Shown piece after piece: positions 27,851 through 37,468 of a stretch of DNA of 64,000 nucleotides (position 1 is the first letter of the stretch; every line of letters begins with the position of its first letter). Origin of the DNA: Tengunoibacter tsumagoiensis (lineage in GTDB: Bacteria > Chloroflexota > Ktedonobacteria > Ktedonobacterales > Ktedonobacteraceae). Position numbers and translations under genes: made by a program. The notes beneath the pieces are model-generated. The model had not been told where the DNA came from, searched no databases, and saw nothing but the letters and a program-made list of their open reading frames with translations. Location: contig NZ_BIFR01000002.1 in the NCBI RefSeq assembly GCF_003967535.1, forward strand, positions 558,001 to 622,000. The letters are read 5' to 3'.

Positions 27851-28810
27851 TCACAAAACACGTCGATAAGCAACATCCTGTCTGACGATGTGAAATCCCA
27901 ACTCCTGATACATTGCCAACGTCTCCTGCGCATCGCCCCAGGATTCGATCTCGATAGTTACTGGACGACGAGGTAACAGCGCATGAACGCCATAGAGCAG
28001 CAAGGCGCGATAAAGAGCTGTTGAACGGTACTTAGGAATGACACCGGGGGCGTCAGCGTAACCTATAGGCTGATCACTGATTCTGACGCCCTCAGACGCC
28101 GATACGTTTATCAGACCGCGCGTGATACCTGCAAGCTCGCCATCAGGAGCGAAGAGATAATAAATCTGCTCAGGGGGAATAGTTGCAAACCAACCAGCCA
28201 CATCTTCAAGGGTGCCCTGCTTATGTGACCATTGCCCCTCATAGCTGCGATTATTCGCCTCAAGAAAGACGTTGATATCATTGATCTCCGCATGGGTGCG
28301 AATAGAGAAACCTGGAGGAAAGACCGGTTCAGGAAATCCGTGATCGGCTGGGATACTCAAGTGTGTAAAAGCAGAGATTGGTTGAAATCCATGTCTGAGT
28401 ACAAACGCAGTCGCCTCTTGGTGCTCCTGATTGGCAGTACAGTCCACATCTTGGCACTTCGATTCGCGTGCTCTCTGTATTAAGCGTTCTACCAATGCGC
28501 TTCCAATCCCGAGCTTGCGCCATTGAGGATGGACGCCGATGTAGAGAACTGGATGAGGATCATGCCCCCATTGGAAGAAAGAGCCATAGCCAACTAAGGT
28601 GACAGGATCATGTGCAGTCACCACCCAGATATCACGCGCCGGATCTTGCCCATACAACTCGCTGGCTTGCGACACGACTTCCTTGCTCACCACCTCAAAT
28701 CCCGCATCCTCCCCATTCTCCTGTATCGTCTTGAGCAGTTCAACAACCAGCGGCAGGTCATGTTCTTTGTCGAGATTACAAAACGTCAGGTTACTTAAGG
28801 TCTGAGACAT
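27851..28810 (-). CDS. Tandem GNAT-family N-acetyltransferase
   Basis: Protein of 319 residues with two GNAT folds. The first (about 8-155) is complete, with LYIGVHPQWRKLGIGSALVE as the acetyl-CoA loop and TAFVLRHGFQPIS as the end motif. The second (about 170-319) keeps the fold pattern, with PKYRSTALYRALLLYGVHAL and TLAMYQELGFHIV. Its Q/RxxGxG loop is degenerate, suggesting a structural or substrate-binding role. The layout is like MshD-type double-GNAT enzymes. The start follows AAAGGGAAG. Substrate unknown. Confidence 0.85.
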   Translation of the reverse strand: MSQTLSNLTFCNLDKEHDLPLVVELLKTIQENGEDAGFEVVSKEVVSQASELYGQDPARDIWVVTAHDPVTLVGYGSFFQWGHDPHPVLYIGVHPQWRKLGIGSALVERLIQRARESKCQDVDCTANQEHQEATAFVLRHGFQPISAFTHLSIPADHGFPEPVFPPGFSIRTHAEINDINVFLEANNRSYEGQWSHKQGTLEDVAGWFATIPPEQIYYLFAPDGELAGITRGLINVSASEGVRISDQPIGYADAPGVIPKYRSTALYRALLLYGVHALLPRRPVTIEIESWGDAQETLAMYQELGFHIVRQDVAYRRVL

Positions 28811-29358
28811 AGAGGCTTCCCTTTCGTGAAAGGTTTTTTCTGTAATTCAGCGATATATACGTCCTCAGATCAGCTATAGCATGCGTAGCATTGACTCAGA
28901 ATAGATGGCTGGACAAGCAGTAGTAGCGTGGAGCCTTGCTTTTTCGAGTATACTCGGCTGCATGACAAATAGCAAGATTTTCTCAAAAAAAACGTTTTTC
29001 CTGATAACTTTTCTTCATTCGGCTCTAAAGGCTTCATTGGCTCTCAGAAATAAAGAAGGGAGTTGGTAAAAATGCTAATCAGAAGTCGCAATCCATATGA
29101 TCGGTCAACCAATGGCCCTTACATAATACTTAGAGAAGATTTCTCGTATAAGATATCTCCCCCTTGTAGTGAAGCAATGAGCCTCTTTTCTGGTTTCCGT
29201 GTATCATTACTATCTTTACGCTGCCTTACTAAGGACACCTAGAATATGAAAATACACTGAAGTGTACATGAATAATTATATTTATACTTATTATCACTAC
29301 CAATGTGTAGAATAGCACTTTATTTAGTCATCCCTAAAAAAAGAGGAGAAGTATCGCT
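28811..29358. other. Divergent intergenic region
   Basis: These 548 bases lie between the double-GNAT gene and the secreted HEFAE protein. The right part is AT-rich and contains a 14-bp palindrome, TACACTGAAGTGTA, at 29253-29266, a possible operator about 90 bp before the start codon. No ORF of convincing composition or RNA gene is seen. Confidence 0.45.
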
Positions 29359-30333
29359 ATGAAACGATCCCCTTTTATTTTTGTCGCCACTCTGGCTCTG
29401 GCCCTGGCAATGGCTATCAACCTTGGCAGTTTTACTGGACCGGCAAGTGCAAGCCCGGGTAGTGAGGTTCTGCACTCGATCAGTAGCATGAAGGTGAAAA
29501 AAGCCTGTAGCAAGAATTGTGCTGGTGGTAATAACCTTAGCTATCATGGTGGTAAAGGTGGAGTAGGCGTTGAAACTGGAGCAGACAAGGTCTATCTGAT
29601 CTATTGGGGATCCCAATGGAATAACAATGATCCTTCTGGAGAGGCCTCCATCCAGCAGAAATTCTTCAATGGCGTCGGTGGCTCAAGCTGGAACAACTCT
29701 GTAACCCAATACTGTGAAGGTGTTGCCAGTGGCACCATTACCTGTGGATCTTCAGGAACGCATGCGACAAACCCCAGTGGTGTGCTTGCCGGAGTCTGGT
29801 ATGATAACGCCTCTGCTGCCCCTTCCAGACCCAGCCAGTCAAACCTCGCCAGCGAAGCGGTGAAGGCCGCAGCACACTTCGGGAATACAACCGCCTCGTC
29901 AAATACAACGGTTCAGTATGTAATCAATACTTCCACAGGTCACAGTTCGAGCGGTTTTGGGACCCAATACTGCGCCTGGCACAGTTCGACGAGTTCGAGC
30001 TATGGCAATATCGCCTATACTAACATGCCTTATATTACTGATGCAGGTGCGAGTTGTGGGGCTAACTTCGTAAACTCTGGTAGTGCGGGCCTGACCGATG
30101 GCATCACCATTGTTGGTGGTCACGAGTTTGCTGAGACCGAGACCGATATCTTCCCCAGTACTGGATGGGTTGACGGCAGTGGGAGCGAGAATGGCGACAA
30201 ATGCGCCTGGATTAGTTCCGGTCAGGGTGCATCCACCAATATCAGTCTGAGTACTGGGACCTTCCCTGTCCAATCTCTCTGGAGCAACGCGTTCAATAAT
30301 AATACTGGCGGCTGCGTTATCTCCTATCCATAA
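29359..30333 (+). CDS. Secreted protein with HEFAE metal-site-like motif
   Basis: Exported protein of 324 residues. The signal peptide ends near residue 32 (GPASAS). A short Cys-containing segment (KACSKNCAGGN) precedes a Ser/Gly/Asn-rich body with DKVYLIYWGSQWNNN and paired cysteines suggesting disulphides. Near residue 253 the motif GGHEFAETETDIFPSTGW is followed by SGSENGDKCAWI. This looks like a metal-binding HExxxE site and recalls EXORDIUM/Phi-1-like and metalloprotease-like secreted proteins. I cannot assign activity. The start has a strong AGAGGAGAAG site. The gene is monocistronic, ending at a clear terminator. Confidence 0.7.
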   Translation: MKRSPFIFVATLALALAMAINLGSFTGPASASPGSEVLHSISSMKVKKACSKNCAGGNNLSYHGGKGGVGVETGADKVYLIYWGSQWNNNDPSGEASIQQKFFNGVGGSSWNNSVTQYCEGVASGTITCGSSGTHATNPSGVLAGVWYDNASAAPSRPSQSNLASEAVKAAAHFGNTTASSNTTVQYVINTSTGHSSSGFGTQYCAWHSSTSSSYGNIAYTNMPYITDAGASCGANFVNSGSAGLTDGITIVGGHEFAETETDIFPSTGWVDGSGSENGDKCAWISSGQGASTNISLSTGTFPVQSLWSNAFNNNTGGCVISYP

Positions 30334-30394
30334 ATCTCCTCTGAAAACTCTGTTTTCATGAATATCTACTGAGAGTTACGCAAGTTCCTCGGAG

Positions 30395-30427
30395 GGATCG
30401 CCAATTCTGGCGATCCTTCTTTTTTTA
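30395..30427 (+). terminator. Rho-independent terminator
   Basis: GGATCGCCA and TGGCGATCC form a 9-bp stem with a 4-base loop, followed directly by TTCTTTTTTT. It lies about 60 bp after the HEFAE gene. Confidence 0.93.
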
Positions 30428-30753
30428 TAGGCTATGACACGGGAACCGCCGCAAGCCGCCGTCCCTTGAGGGCGTGCAGAGTGTTACAAATGTCATGTGT
30501 CCTCTCATGATAAATGCCATCTGCAACTTATGATTGCCTTCACTACCCTGATAACCCCTCCTGCCCGTATACTTTGTTCAGATAAGGATGAGATGCATCC
30601 ACTGATCAATAAAATATCTTTATAGATATTTATGGTCTTGATAGATAAAAAAATCTCCCCTTTATCAAAAGAGAAATATCTACTTATTAATTCGCTATTG
30701 CGACAATGTATTGTCATGTTTGAGATACACAAAAAAGCAGGAGGAAAAGAGCT
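30428..30753. promoter_or_regulatory. Leader of the ABC transporter gene with two palindromes
   Basis: This gene-free region has two perfect inverted repeats: AAATATCT-TTAT-AGATATTT at 30612-30631 and GACAAT-GT-ATTGTC at 30702-30715. The second is 38 bp before the ABC ATPase start, where a repressor or response regulator could act. An AGGAGGAAAAGAG ribosome-binding site follows. No promoter boxes are unambiguous. Confidence 0.5.
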
Positions 30754-31503
30754 ATGGATAACACTATTGAGCAAACAAACCAGTCAATGGGAGAGGCAGA
30801 ACAGAAGATTGTGATGGATATCAAGAATATTACCAGAACGCTTCCTCTGGGCCGAGAGCGTATTGAAATTCTGAAGGATATTAGTTTTCAGATTATGAGT
30901 GGAGAATTTATTGCAATCGTAGGGCCATCGGGTTCTGGTAAAAGCACCTTACTTGGAATTATTGCCGGCCTGGATAATCCCACTACGGGCCAGGTATTTA
31001 TCGATGGCGTTGATGTGACACGGCTGTCTGAAAATAAACTGGCGCAGGTCCGCAATCGCAAGATTGGGATGGTTTTTCAGGCCTTTAATCTGATTCCAAC
31101 GCTCACCGCACAAGAAAATGTGGAGGTTCCATTATATGTTGGCAAACATAAAGGCTCTCCCTCAGTTCGTGCAAAAGAATTATTGACCCTGGTTGGACTG
31201 TCGCATCGGCTCCATCATCGACCTGGCCAGCTTTCTGGTGGTGAGCAGCAACGCGTAGCCATTGCACGCGCGTTGGCAACTGATCCCGCTCTGGTCATTG
31301 CCGATGAACCAACGGGCAATCTGGATGCCCGTAATGGAAGCAATGTGCTCAAACTTATCAGCGACCTGCGCGAGCAGACTGGCAAGACCTTTATTATTGC
31401 AACCCATGATCCGGCTGTTGCCTCGCATGCTGATCGTGCAGTGCGGATTGTTGATGGACGTATAGCAGAACTGGATCACACTCATGGAGTGATTACTCAA
31501 TAG
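30754..31503 (+). CDS. ABC transporter ATPase, MacB/LolD type
   Basis: ATP-binding subunit of 249 residues. Walker A is GPSGSGKST (about residues 56-64), the Q-loop lies in GMVFQAFNLIPTLTA, the signature is LSGGEQQRVA, Walker B is LVIADEPTGNLD, and the switch His is in IIATHD. The NPTTGQ and EPTGNLD features place it in the MacB/LolD/FtsE branch. That branch drives mechanotransmission or export rather than classical uptake. The permease gene starts 25 bp later and a histidine kinase-regulator pair follows, an arrangement often seen for peptide-antibiotic sensing and resistance. Confidence 0.93.
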   Translation: MDNTIEQTNQSMGEAEQKIVMDIKNITRTLPLGRERIEILKDISFQIMSGEFIAIVGPSGSGKSTLLGIIAGLDNPTTGQVFIDGVDVTRLSENKLAQVRNRKIGMVFQAFNLIPTLTAQENVEVPLYVGKHKGSPSVRAKELLTLVGLSHRLHHRPGQLSGGEQQRVAIARALATDPALVIADEPTGNLDARNGSNVLKLISDLREQTGKTFIIATHDPAVASHADRAVRIVDGRIAELDHTHGVITQ

Positions 31504-31528
31504 CTTTGTGCAGAAAGAGGCAACAAAC

Positions 31529-34252
31529 ATGAAAGCATCGATGTACTTCAACTACGCATTGCGAGCGCTGCTGCGAGGTCGGCAGCATACCTTATTGGCA
31601 GTGTTTTGTATTACCGTTGGTGTTATGGCAGTGGTGGCTCTGCAACTTGTTGGTTTTATGCTCCAAAACTCGCTCAGCACCAATGCACGCGAGGCCAATG
31701 ATGGTGATATCACGGTCATCGCACAGGGGGCACCACTCAAGGCCAGCGACCTGACATTTTTCACCAACCTCAAGCAAGAGGATACAATTACCGCTGAGAC
31801 TGCTATTCTCAGTGCAAGCGGCACGCTACAGAATGGGGGCTCTGCAACCCATGCCTTTTCCATTGAGGCGGTTGATCCACACACATTTCCGTTATTGTCG
31901 CAGCCAACGTTTGCGACTCCTGGTAATGGGAGTATTGCACAACTTCTAACGAACAAACAGGTGATTGTCACACAACAATTTCTCACGACCTATCACAAAC
32001 ATGTGGGAGATAGTTTCGCCGTCTATGTCAGAACCCCAACTGGTTCAGGTGTGACCCTTACGGCCAGCATTGCCGGAGTGATTGAGAATACAGGCGCGTT
32101 TGCCCAATCAGGGAATCTGCTCCTCATCTCCGCACATGATTACCTGGAAGTAGTCCCCGCAGTCCTTGCAAACTACACACTTATAAATATTGCCACTGCC
32201 GATCAGGCGCATACTGATAAGACCGTGAAAGAGATCATGACGCGTTTTCCATTGGTGACAACCCTGACTGCAACCGATGTCCTTAAAGGACAACAATCCT
32301 CGATCGATCTGATTAACAAATTCCTGGAGATTGCAGGTCTGGTCTCGCTCCTGATTGGAGGCGTGGGAGTCATTAATACCATGCAAGTTGTGCTCTCGCG
32401 TCGCAAAACAGAGATAGCGATGCTCAAGACGGTTGGATATCATCGGAGCGACCTCTTTCTCCTCTTTGGTCTGGAAGCGGGTCTCCTTGGACTTATTGGT
32501 GGCATCCTGGGAGCCTCCGCTGCCATAGGCGTAAGTTATCTCATTCGCATCTTGCTTGAGAACCTTGGTTCGAATATCCCCTTTGCCCTGAACCTGAACC
32601 TGATTCTGGGTGGGGTCGGGGTTGGTACTGTCACTGCGCTCATCTTCGGCCTGCTGCCTATCGTTCAGGCTGCAAATATTCGACCATTGCACGTGTTACG
32701 AGAGCTTGAGAACAAGAGTCTGAGTAGTCGTCTCCTGACCTTTCTTCTCCTTGTCCTCTTCTCAATGCTCTTCTGTTTCCTCGCAATCGTCATATTGAAC
32801 GGCAATGTACTGCTTGGCATTATCGTCACCTACGGCACATTCACCTTCCTTTTGATCTTGAGCCTTATCTTCGGGCTTATTGTATGCGCTGTGAGCAAGT
32901 TACCGGTGCCTGAAACACTCCATATCAAGCATGTGTTGTTGATCCTCCCAGGAATCGTCATCTCAGTCCTGGTCTATCGGGTGCTTCCAGTGTTTGGCCT
33001 CTTCTTGCTGGCTCTCTCGCTGATGGGAATTGTCATCGTGTTTGTGCCACGTCAGTGGAAGCTCACTATCAAAATGGCCTTGCGGAACATTGGGCGGCAA
33101 CGCATTCGTACGACGGCAACACTGATGGCGCTGTTTATTGGAGTCTTTGGAATTGGCATAGACATTGGGTTTGGTCAGGATCTGGGACGACAGATTACTG
33201 ACGGACTGAATCAGAACTCTCCCTACAATCTGGTTGTAACCACAAGTGGTCAGGAGGAGAGCAACGCGTTACGAACTCATCTGCATATCATTCCGGGCCT
33301 GACCGACAGCCGTGAAGACCCGTTTGCTGCATCGCTGCCGATTGCGATTAATGGTCGCCCTTCCCAGCAAGAGCTGCCAGCCGGGGACACAGGCCAGCAG
33401 GATCTGAACCTGTTGGGAGGAATTGAGGGCTATGATCTGACCAGAACGCTGCCCGCACAGACAATAACGGAAGGACGCAACCTCACTAAGAGTGACGCAA
33501 CAACGAACAACGTCCTTGTCAGCCAGGTTATGACGAGTAAAGGGTGGGCAGGAATGACGCTCAAGCCTGGCGATAGCGTCACATTGTCCAGTCGTGATGG
33601 GAAGGTACAGAAGACGGTACTGATTGTAGGAATCATCTCTGTCCCCACCAGTTTTGAGACATTGGGCGAGGTACTGGGTTCGAGCTCGCTGGTAAATGCA
33701 CTGAACGCAACGCAGAGCGAGAACACGACGGTCTTTTACATGAAAGTTCCCCCATCGCAATTTGATCAAGCGGTGAGCACATTGGCGCGGATTGCCCCGA
33801 ATGCTTCGGTGCAAAATCTCAGCGATGCAGGGACCTCTTTCCTGCAACGTGTGACCAGCTTCCTGGATGTGATCATCGCCATCGCATCACTCTCACTGCT
33901 TGCCGCAGTCGTCATCATTGCCAACTCTGTTGCCCTGGCAATGCTGGAGCGCAGACGCGAACTGGGTATTCTCAAATCAGTTGGGTATACCAGCCAGACC
34001 ATTTTGAGTCAGGTCTTGATCGAAAATGGCATCACGGGAGGCGTGGGAGCCTTTATTGCAACGCTATTAGCAGCGGGTAGTGTGACGATTGGGAGTAAAG
34101 GTTTCTTCAACAATAGTCTGACGCTGACCATGCAGCCAGTTGTGGTTGTGAGTATGATTATTGTGCCTGTACTCCTTGCACTTGTGACTGCTGTTCTGGT
34201 GGCCTGGAATGCAGTTCGTGTACGCCCACTGATCGTTCTCAAATATGAGTAG
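31529..34252 (+). CDS. ABC transporter permease with two FtsX/MacB-type units
   Basis: Membrane subunit of 907 residues from the ATG at 31529 (AAAGAGG upstream). It contains two FtsX-like halves. The first has an N-terminal helix, an outer domain of about 200 residues and helices beginning IAGLVSLLIGGVGVINTMQVVL. A middle block of four to five helices follows (about 395-510). The second half repeats the plan, with an outer domain and IAIASLSLLAAVVIIANSVALA. Both halves carry the ERRRELGILKSVGY / SRRKTEIAMLKTVGY motif that couples to the ATPase. Substrate could be a lipoprotein, lipid or antimicrobial peptide. Confidence 0.9.
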   Translation: MKASMYFNYALRALLRGRQHTLLAVFCITVGVMAVVALQLVGFMLQNSLSTNAREANDGDITVIAQGAPLKASDLTFFTNLKQEDTITAETAILSASGTLQNGGSATHAFSIEAVDPHTFPLLSQPTFATPGNGSIAQLLTNKQVIVTQQFLTTYHKHVGDSFAVYVRTPTGSGVTLTASIAGVIENTGAFAQSGNLLLISAHDYLEVVPAVLANYTLINIATADQAHTDKTVKEIMTRFPLVTTLTATDVLKGQQSSIDLINKFLEIAGLVSLLIGGVGVINTMQVVLSRRKTEIAMLKTVGYHRSDLFLLFGLEAGLLGLIGGILGASAAIGVSYLIRILLENLGSNIPFALNLNLILGGVGVGTVTALIFGLLPIVQAANIRPLHVLRELENKSLSSRLLTFLLLVLFSMLFCFLAIVILNGNVLLGIIVTYGTFTFLLILSLIFGLIVCAVSKLPVPETLHIKHVLLILPGIVISVLVYRVLPVFGLFLLALSLMGIVIVFVPRQWKLTIKMALRNIGRQRIRTTATLMALFIGVFGIGIDIGFGQDLGRQITDGLNQNSPYNLVVTTSGQEESNALRTHLHIIPGLTDSREDPFAASLPIAINGRPSQQELPAGDTGQQDLNLLGGIEGYDLTRTLPAQTITEGRNLTKSDATTNNVLVSQVMTSKGWAGMTLKPGDSVTLSSRDGKVQKTVLIVGIISVPTSFETLGEVLGSSSLVNALNATQSENTTVFYMKVPPSQFDQAVSTLARIAPNASVQNLSDAGTSFLQRVTSFLDVIIAIASLSLLAAVVIIANSVALAMLERRRELGILKSVGYTSQTILSQVLIENGITGGVGAFIATLLAAGSVTIGSKGFFNNSLTLTMQPVVVVSMIIVPVLLALVTAVLVAWNAVRVRPLIVLKYE

Positions 34253-34259
34253 AGGAGAC

Positions 34260-34297
34260 GGCCATTCCAGAGGCACTATTCAGCCTCTGGAATGGCC
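34260..34297 (+). terminator. Hairpin after the ABC permease gene
   Basis: Perfect 15-bp stem GGCCATTCCAGAGGC / GCCTCTGGAATGGCC with an 8-base loop, 7 bp past the permease stop. Only a short TTG follows, so read-through into the kinase gene is possible. Confidence 0.65.
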
Positions 34298-34429
34298 TTG
34301 AGTAAAGCTTACTGGAGAAATACTTTATTTCAATGTAGAATACCATAGAAAAGAATTTTGTGACGTATGAAATTTTTCATTTATATATCTTTGCATACTC
34401 TTGCAGTTGATGAGAAGGACAAGAATCTC

Positions 34430-35671
34430 ATGAGAAAGAAGTACCAACAAGTGATAGTAACCTCCTTCAAAGCTAATGGACCCCTTCCGTATATGCTGGG
34501 AATCCTTGCGATTGTCTGGATTCCTTTTGGTCTGTCTGATGGGATCAAAGATCTGTTCTCATTTCATTTTACGTCGTTACATGACGTCGTTATAGCCATT
34601 GGAGCCTTACTCTTCGTTGGCCTCTATCTTTGGGGGAGCTATGAAAACGTCCGGTACCTTATTACGACAACGCCACCGCTCAAACGTGCAGACACCTCTG
34701 TCTGGTTGTTGATCGCGGTCCTTATAGCATTGAGCATGATGCTCGTCTATCTGAACGAAAAAGATTGGGGATCGTGTTTTATCTTCGTCTGTGCCTACTC
34801 ATCAACGCGCCTCTCTACGGTCCAGACAGTCTGGATTACGGGAGGCATTATGCTCTATGCGCTCATAGGCGCTGTTGTCCATGCCGTAAGCTGGTCTGAG
34901 CTTGGATCGGCACTTTTTTTGGTTGGAATTGTAAGCTTTATTGTAGTTGCGATGGTTCGCTCATACAGGACGGGCCAGGAATTGCGTCTGGCTCGAGAAG
35001 AGATTGCCCATCTGGCTGTCACCACAGAACGCTTGCGTATTGCCCGCGATCTTCATGATCTGCTCGGTCACAATCTTTCGCTCATTGCCCTGAAAAGTGA
35101 ACTGGCTGGCCGTCTCCTGAGAAAAAACGTTGAGCTGGCCAGCGTCGAGATCTCCGATATTGAGCAAGTAGCGCGAAGAATGCTACAAGAAGTACGCGAA
35201 GCTGTTGGAAGTTATCGCCAGCCAACGCTGGTCAGTGAGCTGTATAGCGCGCAAGAGATCCTGAATGCGGCTGGTATTGGGTATACCTATGAAGGTGACG
35301 AACAGATCCTGAATGATCTGCCTCAAGCGGTTGAGTCTGTATTTGCCTGGACGGTGCGTGAAGGTGTGACAAATATCATTCGTCATAGCCGTAGCCGCCA
35401 GTGCATTATCCGAATCATGCGTAGCGGTCAGAGCGGTTCTGTCGAAATTATTGATGATGGTACTGGTATGACAGGCCAGGAGCATCGTCCTGGTAATGGC
35501 TTACGTGGCCTGACTGAACGGGTAGAAGCACTGGCTGGTCAATTAAGCGCCGGGCCAGCGCTTCAAGGTGGTTTTTGTCTCGCCGTCTCATTTCCACTTA
35601 CCCAGCAATCGGAAAAGCCTGGCAGTGCCAGTTATATCTCCAACAACGCTCGTTGCAGTGCCACCTGCTAG
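34430..35671 (+). CDS. Sensor histidine kinase, NarL/DesK type
   Basis: Kinase of about 413 residues. Five to six membrane helices fill residues 10-180 with very short loops, as in DesK/LiaS-like intramembrane sensors. A helical linker follows, then the HisKA_3 box ARDLHDLLGHNLSLIALKSE with the phospho-acceptor His. The ATPase part has an N-box-like REGVTNIIRHSRSR, DDGTGM and GNGLRGLTERVEAL. I prefer the ATG at 34430 (AAGGACA upstream) over the ATG at 34367, which has no site. It is paired with the response regulator 21 bp downstream and is likely to control the adjacent ABC transporter. Confidence 0.9.
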   Translation: MRKKYQQVIVTSFKANGPLPYMLGILAIVWIPFGLSDGIKDLFSFHFTSLHDVVIAIGALLFVGLYLWGSYENVRYLITTTPPLKRADTSVWLLIAVLIALSMMLVYLNEKDWGSCFIFVCAYSSTRLSTVQTVWITGGIMLYALIGAVVHAVSWSELGSALFLVGIVSFIVVAMVRSYRTGQELRLAREEIAHLAVTTERLRIARDLHDLLGHNLSLIALKSELAGRLLRKNVELASVEISDIEQVARRMLQEVREAVGSYRQPTLVSELYSAQEILNAAGIGYTYEGDEQILNDLPQAVESVFAWTVREGVTNIIRHSRSRQCIIRIMRSGQSGSVEIIDDGTGMTGQEHRPGNGLRGLTERVEALAGQLSAGPALQGGFCLAVSFPLTQQSEKPGSASYISNNARCSATC

Positions 35672-35692
35672 CACCAATGAAAAAGAAAGTGA

Positions 35693-36304
35693 ATGATGAT
35701 GATTCGTATTCTACTGGCTGAAGATCAGGCTATGGTGCGTGGAGCGCTTGCTGCATTATTGACGTTGGAAGGAGACATGGAGATTGTGGCGCAAGTGGGG
35801 CGAGGAGATGAAGTTGTTGTCGTAGCGAACGCTACAAAGCCAGATGTGGCCCTTCTGGATATTGAGATGCCAGGATGTGATGGTCTTACCGCCGCGGCTG
35901 CGCTCCATGCACAGTTGCCCACCTGCCGCATCCTGATTCTGACCACTTTTGGGCGTCCCGGCTATCTTCGTCAGGCGATGGAGAACGGAGTCGTTGGTTT
36001 TCTGCTCAAAGATGCGCCAGCCGCGCAACTGGCGACCGCTATCCGACGAACTATGGTTGGTGAACGCGTGGTTGATCCCACATTGGCCATGGCTGCCTTG
36101 AGCGAGGGGAATAATCCATTAACGGAGCGAGAGCGTACTGTCCTGGCCGCTGCCGCCCATGGAGCCAGCCTCAATGAGATTGCCTCTTCGCTTTCTCTAT
36201 CTGAAGGCACCGTTCGCAACTACCTCTCTGTCGCCATCCAAAAGCTGAGGGCCCACAATCGTATTGAAGCCGCTCGTATTGCCGAACAGAAAGGGTGGCT
36301 CTAA
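35693..36304 (+). CDS. NarL-family response regulator
   Basis: Regulator of 203 residues. The receiver domain (about 3-120) has the phospho-acceptor Asp in VALLDIEMPGCDG, acidic residues in LLAEDQAM and the conserved Lys in FLLKDAPA. A LuxR-type helix-turn-helix (about 138-200) reads LTERERTVLAAAAHG, then IASSLSLSEGTVRNYLS. Three consecutive ATG codons at the start make the exact first residue uncertain. It is the partner of the upstream kinase. Its targets may include the palindromes before the ABC genes, but that is inference. Confidence 0.93.
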   Translation: MMMIRILLAEDQAMVRGALAALLTLEGDMEIVAQVGRGDEVVVVANATKPDVALLDIEMPGCDGLTAAAALHAQLPTCRILILTTFGRPGYLRQAMENGVVGFLLKDAPAAQLATAIRRTMVGERVVDPTLAMAALSEGNNPLTERERTVLAAAAHGASLNEIASSLSLSEGTVRNYLSVAIQKLRAHNRIEAARIAEQKGWL

Positions 36305-36418
36305 TTGGCTGGCAACCGCCCGGCAGATCAACGATGAGTAGATGCTGTTTGAACTGGCTGAGAACTGCTGGATCTGTGAAATGTATAGTTAAATATAGTT
36401 AAGCATACGTTGGCGACA

Positions 36419-36461
36419 CCACCAGCGATACCCGTCTGAAATCAGACCGGACCGCTGGTGG
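36419..36461. terminator. Hairpin between convergent regulator and menB genes
   Basis: Outer stem CCACCAGCG / CGCTGGTGG and inner stem GTCTG / CAGAC form a branched hairpin, 115 bp after the response regulator and 60 bp after menB. No T tract. A shared terminator is plausible. Confidence 0.5.
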
Positions 36462-36520
36462 CGAGGCTTCAACATAGGCCTATCTTCATACCCGTGAATT
36501 GGCGACCCGTCGGATCGAAG

Positions 36521-37384
36521 TTAGGGGAGACGTGGGAATTTCGAGAAATCTGGCGCTCGTTTTTCCAGATAGGCATTCTTGCCCTCTTTGCCCTCCTCGG
36601 TCATATAATAGAGCATGGTGGCATTTCCGGCCAGATCCTGGATGCCTGCCAGGCCATCAGTATCGGCATTGAAGGCAGACTTGAGGAAGCGCAAGGCAAT
36701 CGGGCTCTTCTCCAGAATCTCTTTTGCCCACTGGACTGTTTCTTTTTCCAACTGGTCCAGGGGCACAACCGTATTGACCAGCCCCATATCCAGCGCTTCT
36801 TGAGCATTATATTGTCGGCAGAGATACCAGATCTCACGCGCCTTTTTGTGACCAACCAGGCGTGCCATATACGTTGCTCCCCAGCCTGCATCGAAGCTAC
36901 CAACGCGAGGGCCCGTCTGTCCAAAGCGTGCGTTATCGGCAGCGACCGTTAAATCACAGAGCATATGGAGAACATGTCCTCCGCCGATAGCGTAGCCAGC
37001 TACCATTGCAATAACCGGTTTTGGTAAATATTTAATGATCTTTTGCAGATCCAGGACGTTGAGGCGAGGCATCCCATCTCCACCAACATACCCGCCATTG
37101 CCGCGAACACGCTGATCTCCGCCTGAGCAGAAGGCCTTCTCCCCTTTTCCCGTAAAAATGATCACGCCCACTTCAGGATCTTCACGGCACAGGTTGAATG
37201 CGTCGATCAATTCGCTAACGGTTTCTGGCCGAAAAGCATTACGCACCTCTGGACGATTGATCGTAATTTTTGCAATGTTATCAGCCTTCTCAAAAAGAAT
37301 GTCCGTATACTCTTTAACTGTCTGCCAATCGAGTGCAGGTTGAATAGGATTATTCTCTGAATCGGTGGTAATCTGCTGTACCAT
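36521..37384 (-). CDS. menB: 1,4-dihydroxy-2-naphthoyl-CoA synthase
   Basis: Crotonase-fold enzyme of 287 residues that closes the second ring of menaquinone by Dieckmann-type condensation of O-succinylbenzoyl-CoA. KITINRPEVRNAFRPETV, the oxyanion-hole segment FCSGGDQRVRG, AGYAIGGGHVLHMLCDLT and QTGPRVGSFDAGWGATYMARLVG (given in part) match MenB closely. The GSFDAG Asp replaces the usual crotonase catalytic Glu. The C-terminus FSKFPRLP is also typical. The ATG has a GGAGAC site. It lies 84 bp downstream of menD on the same strand. Confidence 0.95.
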   Translation of the reverse strand: MVQQITTDSENNPIQPALDWQTVKEYTDILFEKADNIAKITINRPEVRNAFRPETVSELIDAFNLCREDPEVGVIIFTGKGEKAFCSGGDQRVRGNGGYVGGDGMPRLNVLDLQKIIKYLPKPVIAMVAGYAIGGGHVLHMLCDLTVAADNARFGQTGPRVGSFDAGWGATYMARLVGHKKAREIWYLCRQYNAQEALDMGLVNTVVPLDQLEKETVQWAKEILEKSPIALRFLKSAFNADTDGLAGIQDLAGNATMLYYMTEEGKEGKNAYLEKRAPDFSKFPRLP

Positions 37385-37468
37385 AGGTTGTCTCCTTCTC
37401 TGTTCACTGTGCTAGCTCAAAGCCGTGTCGGGCATTGAGACGGCACAGTGATAATAATCATAAGCAAT

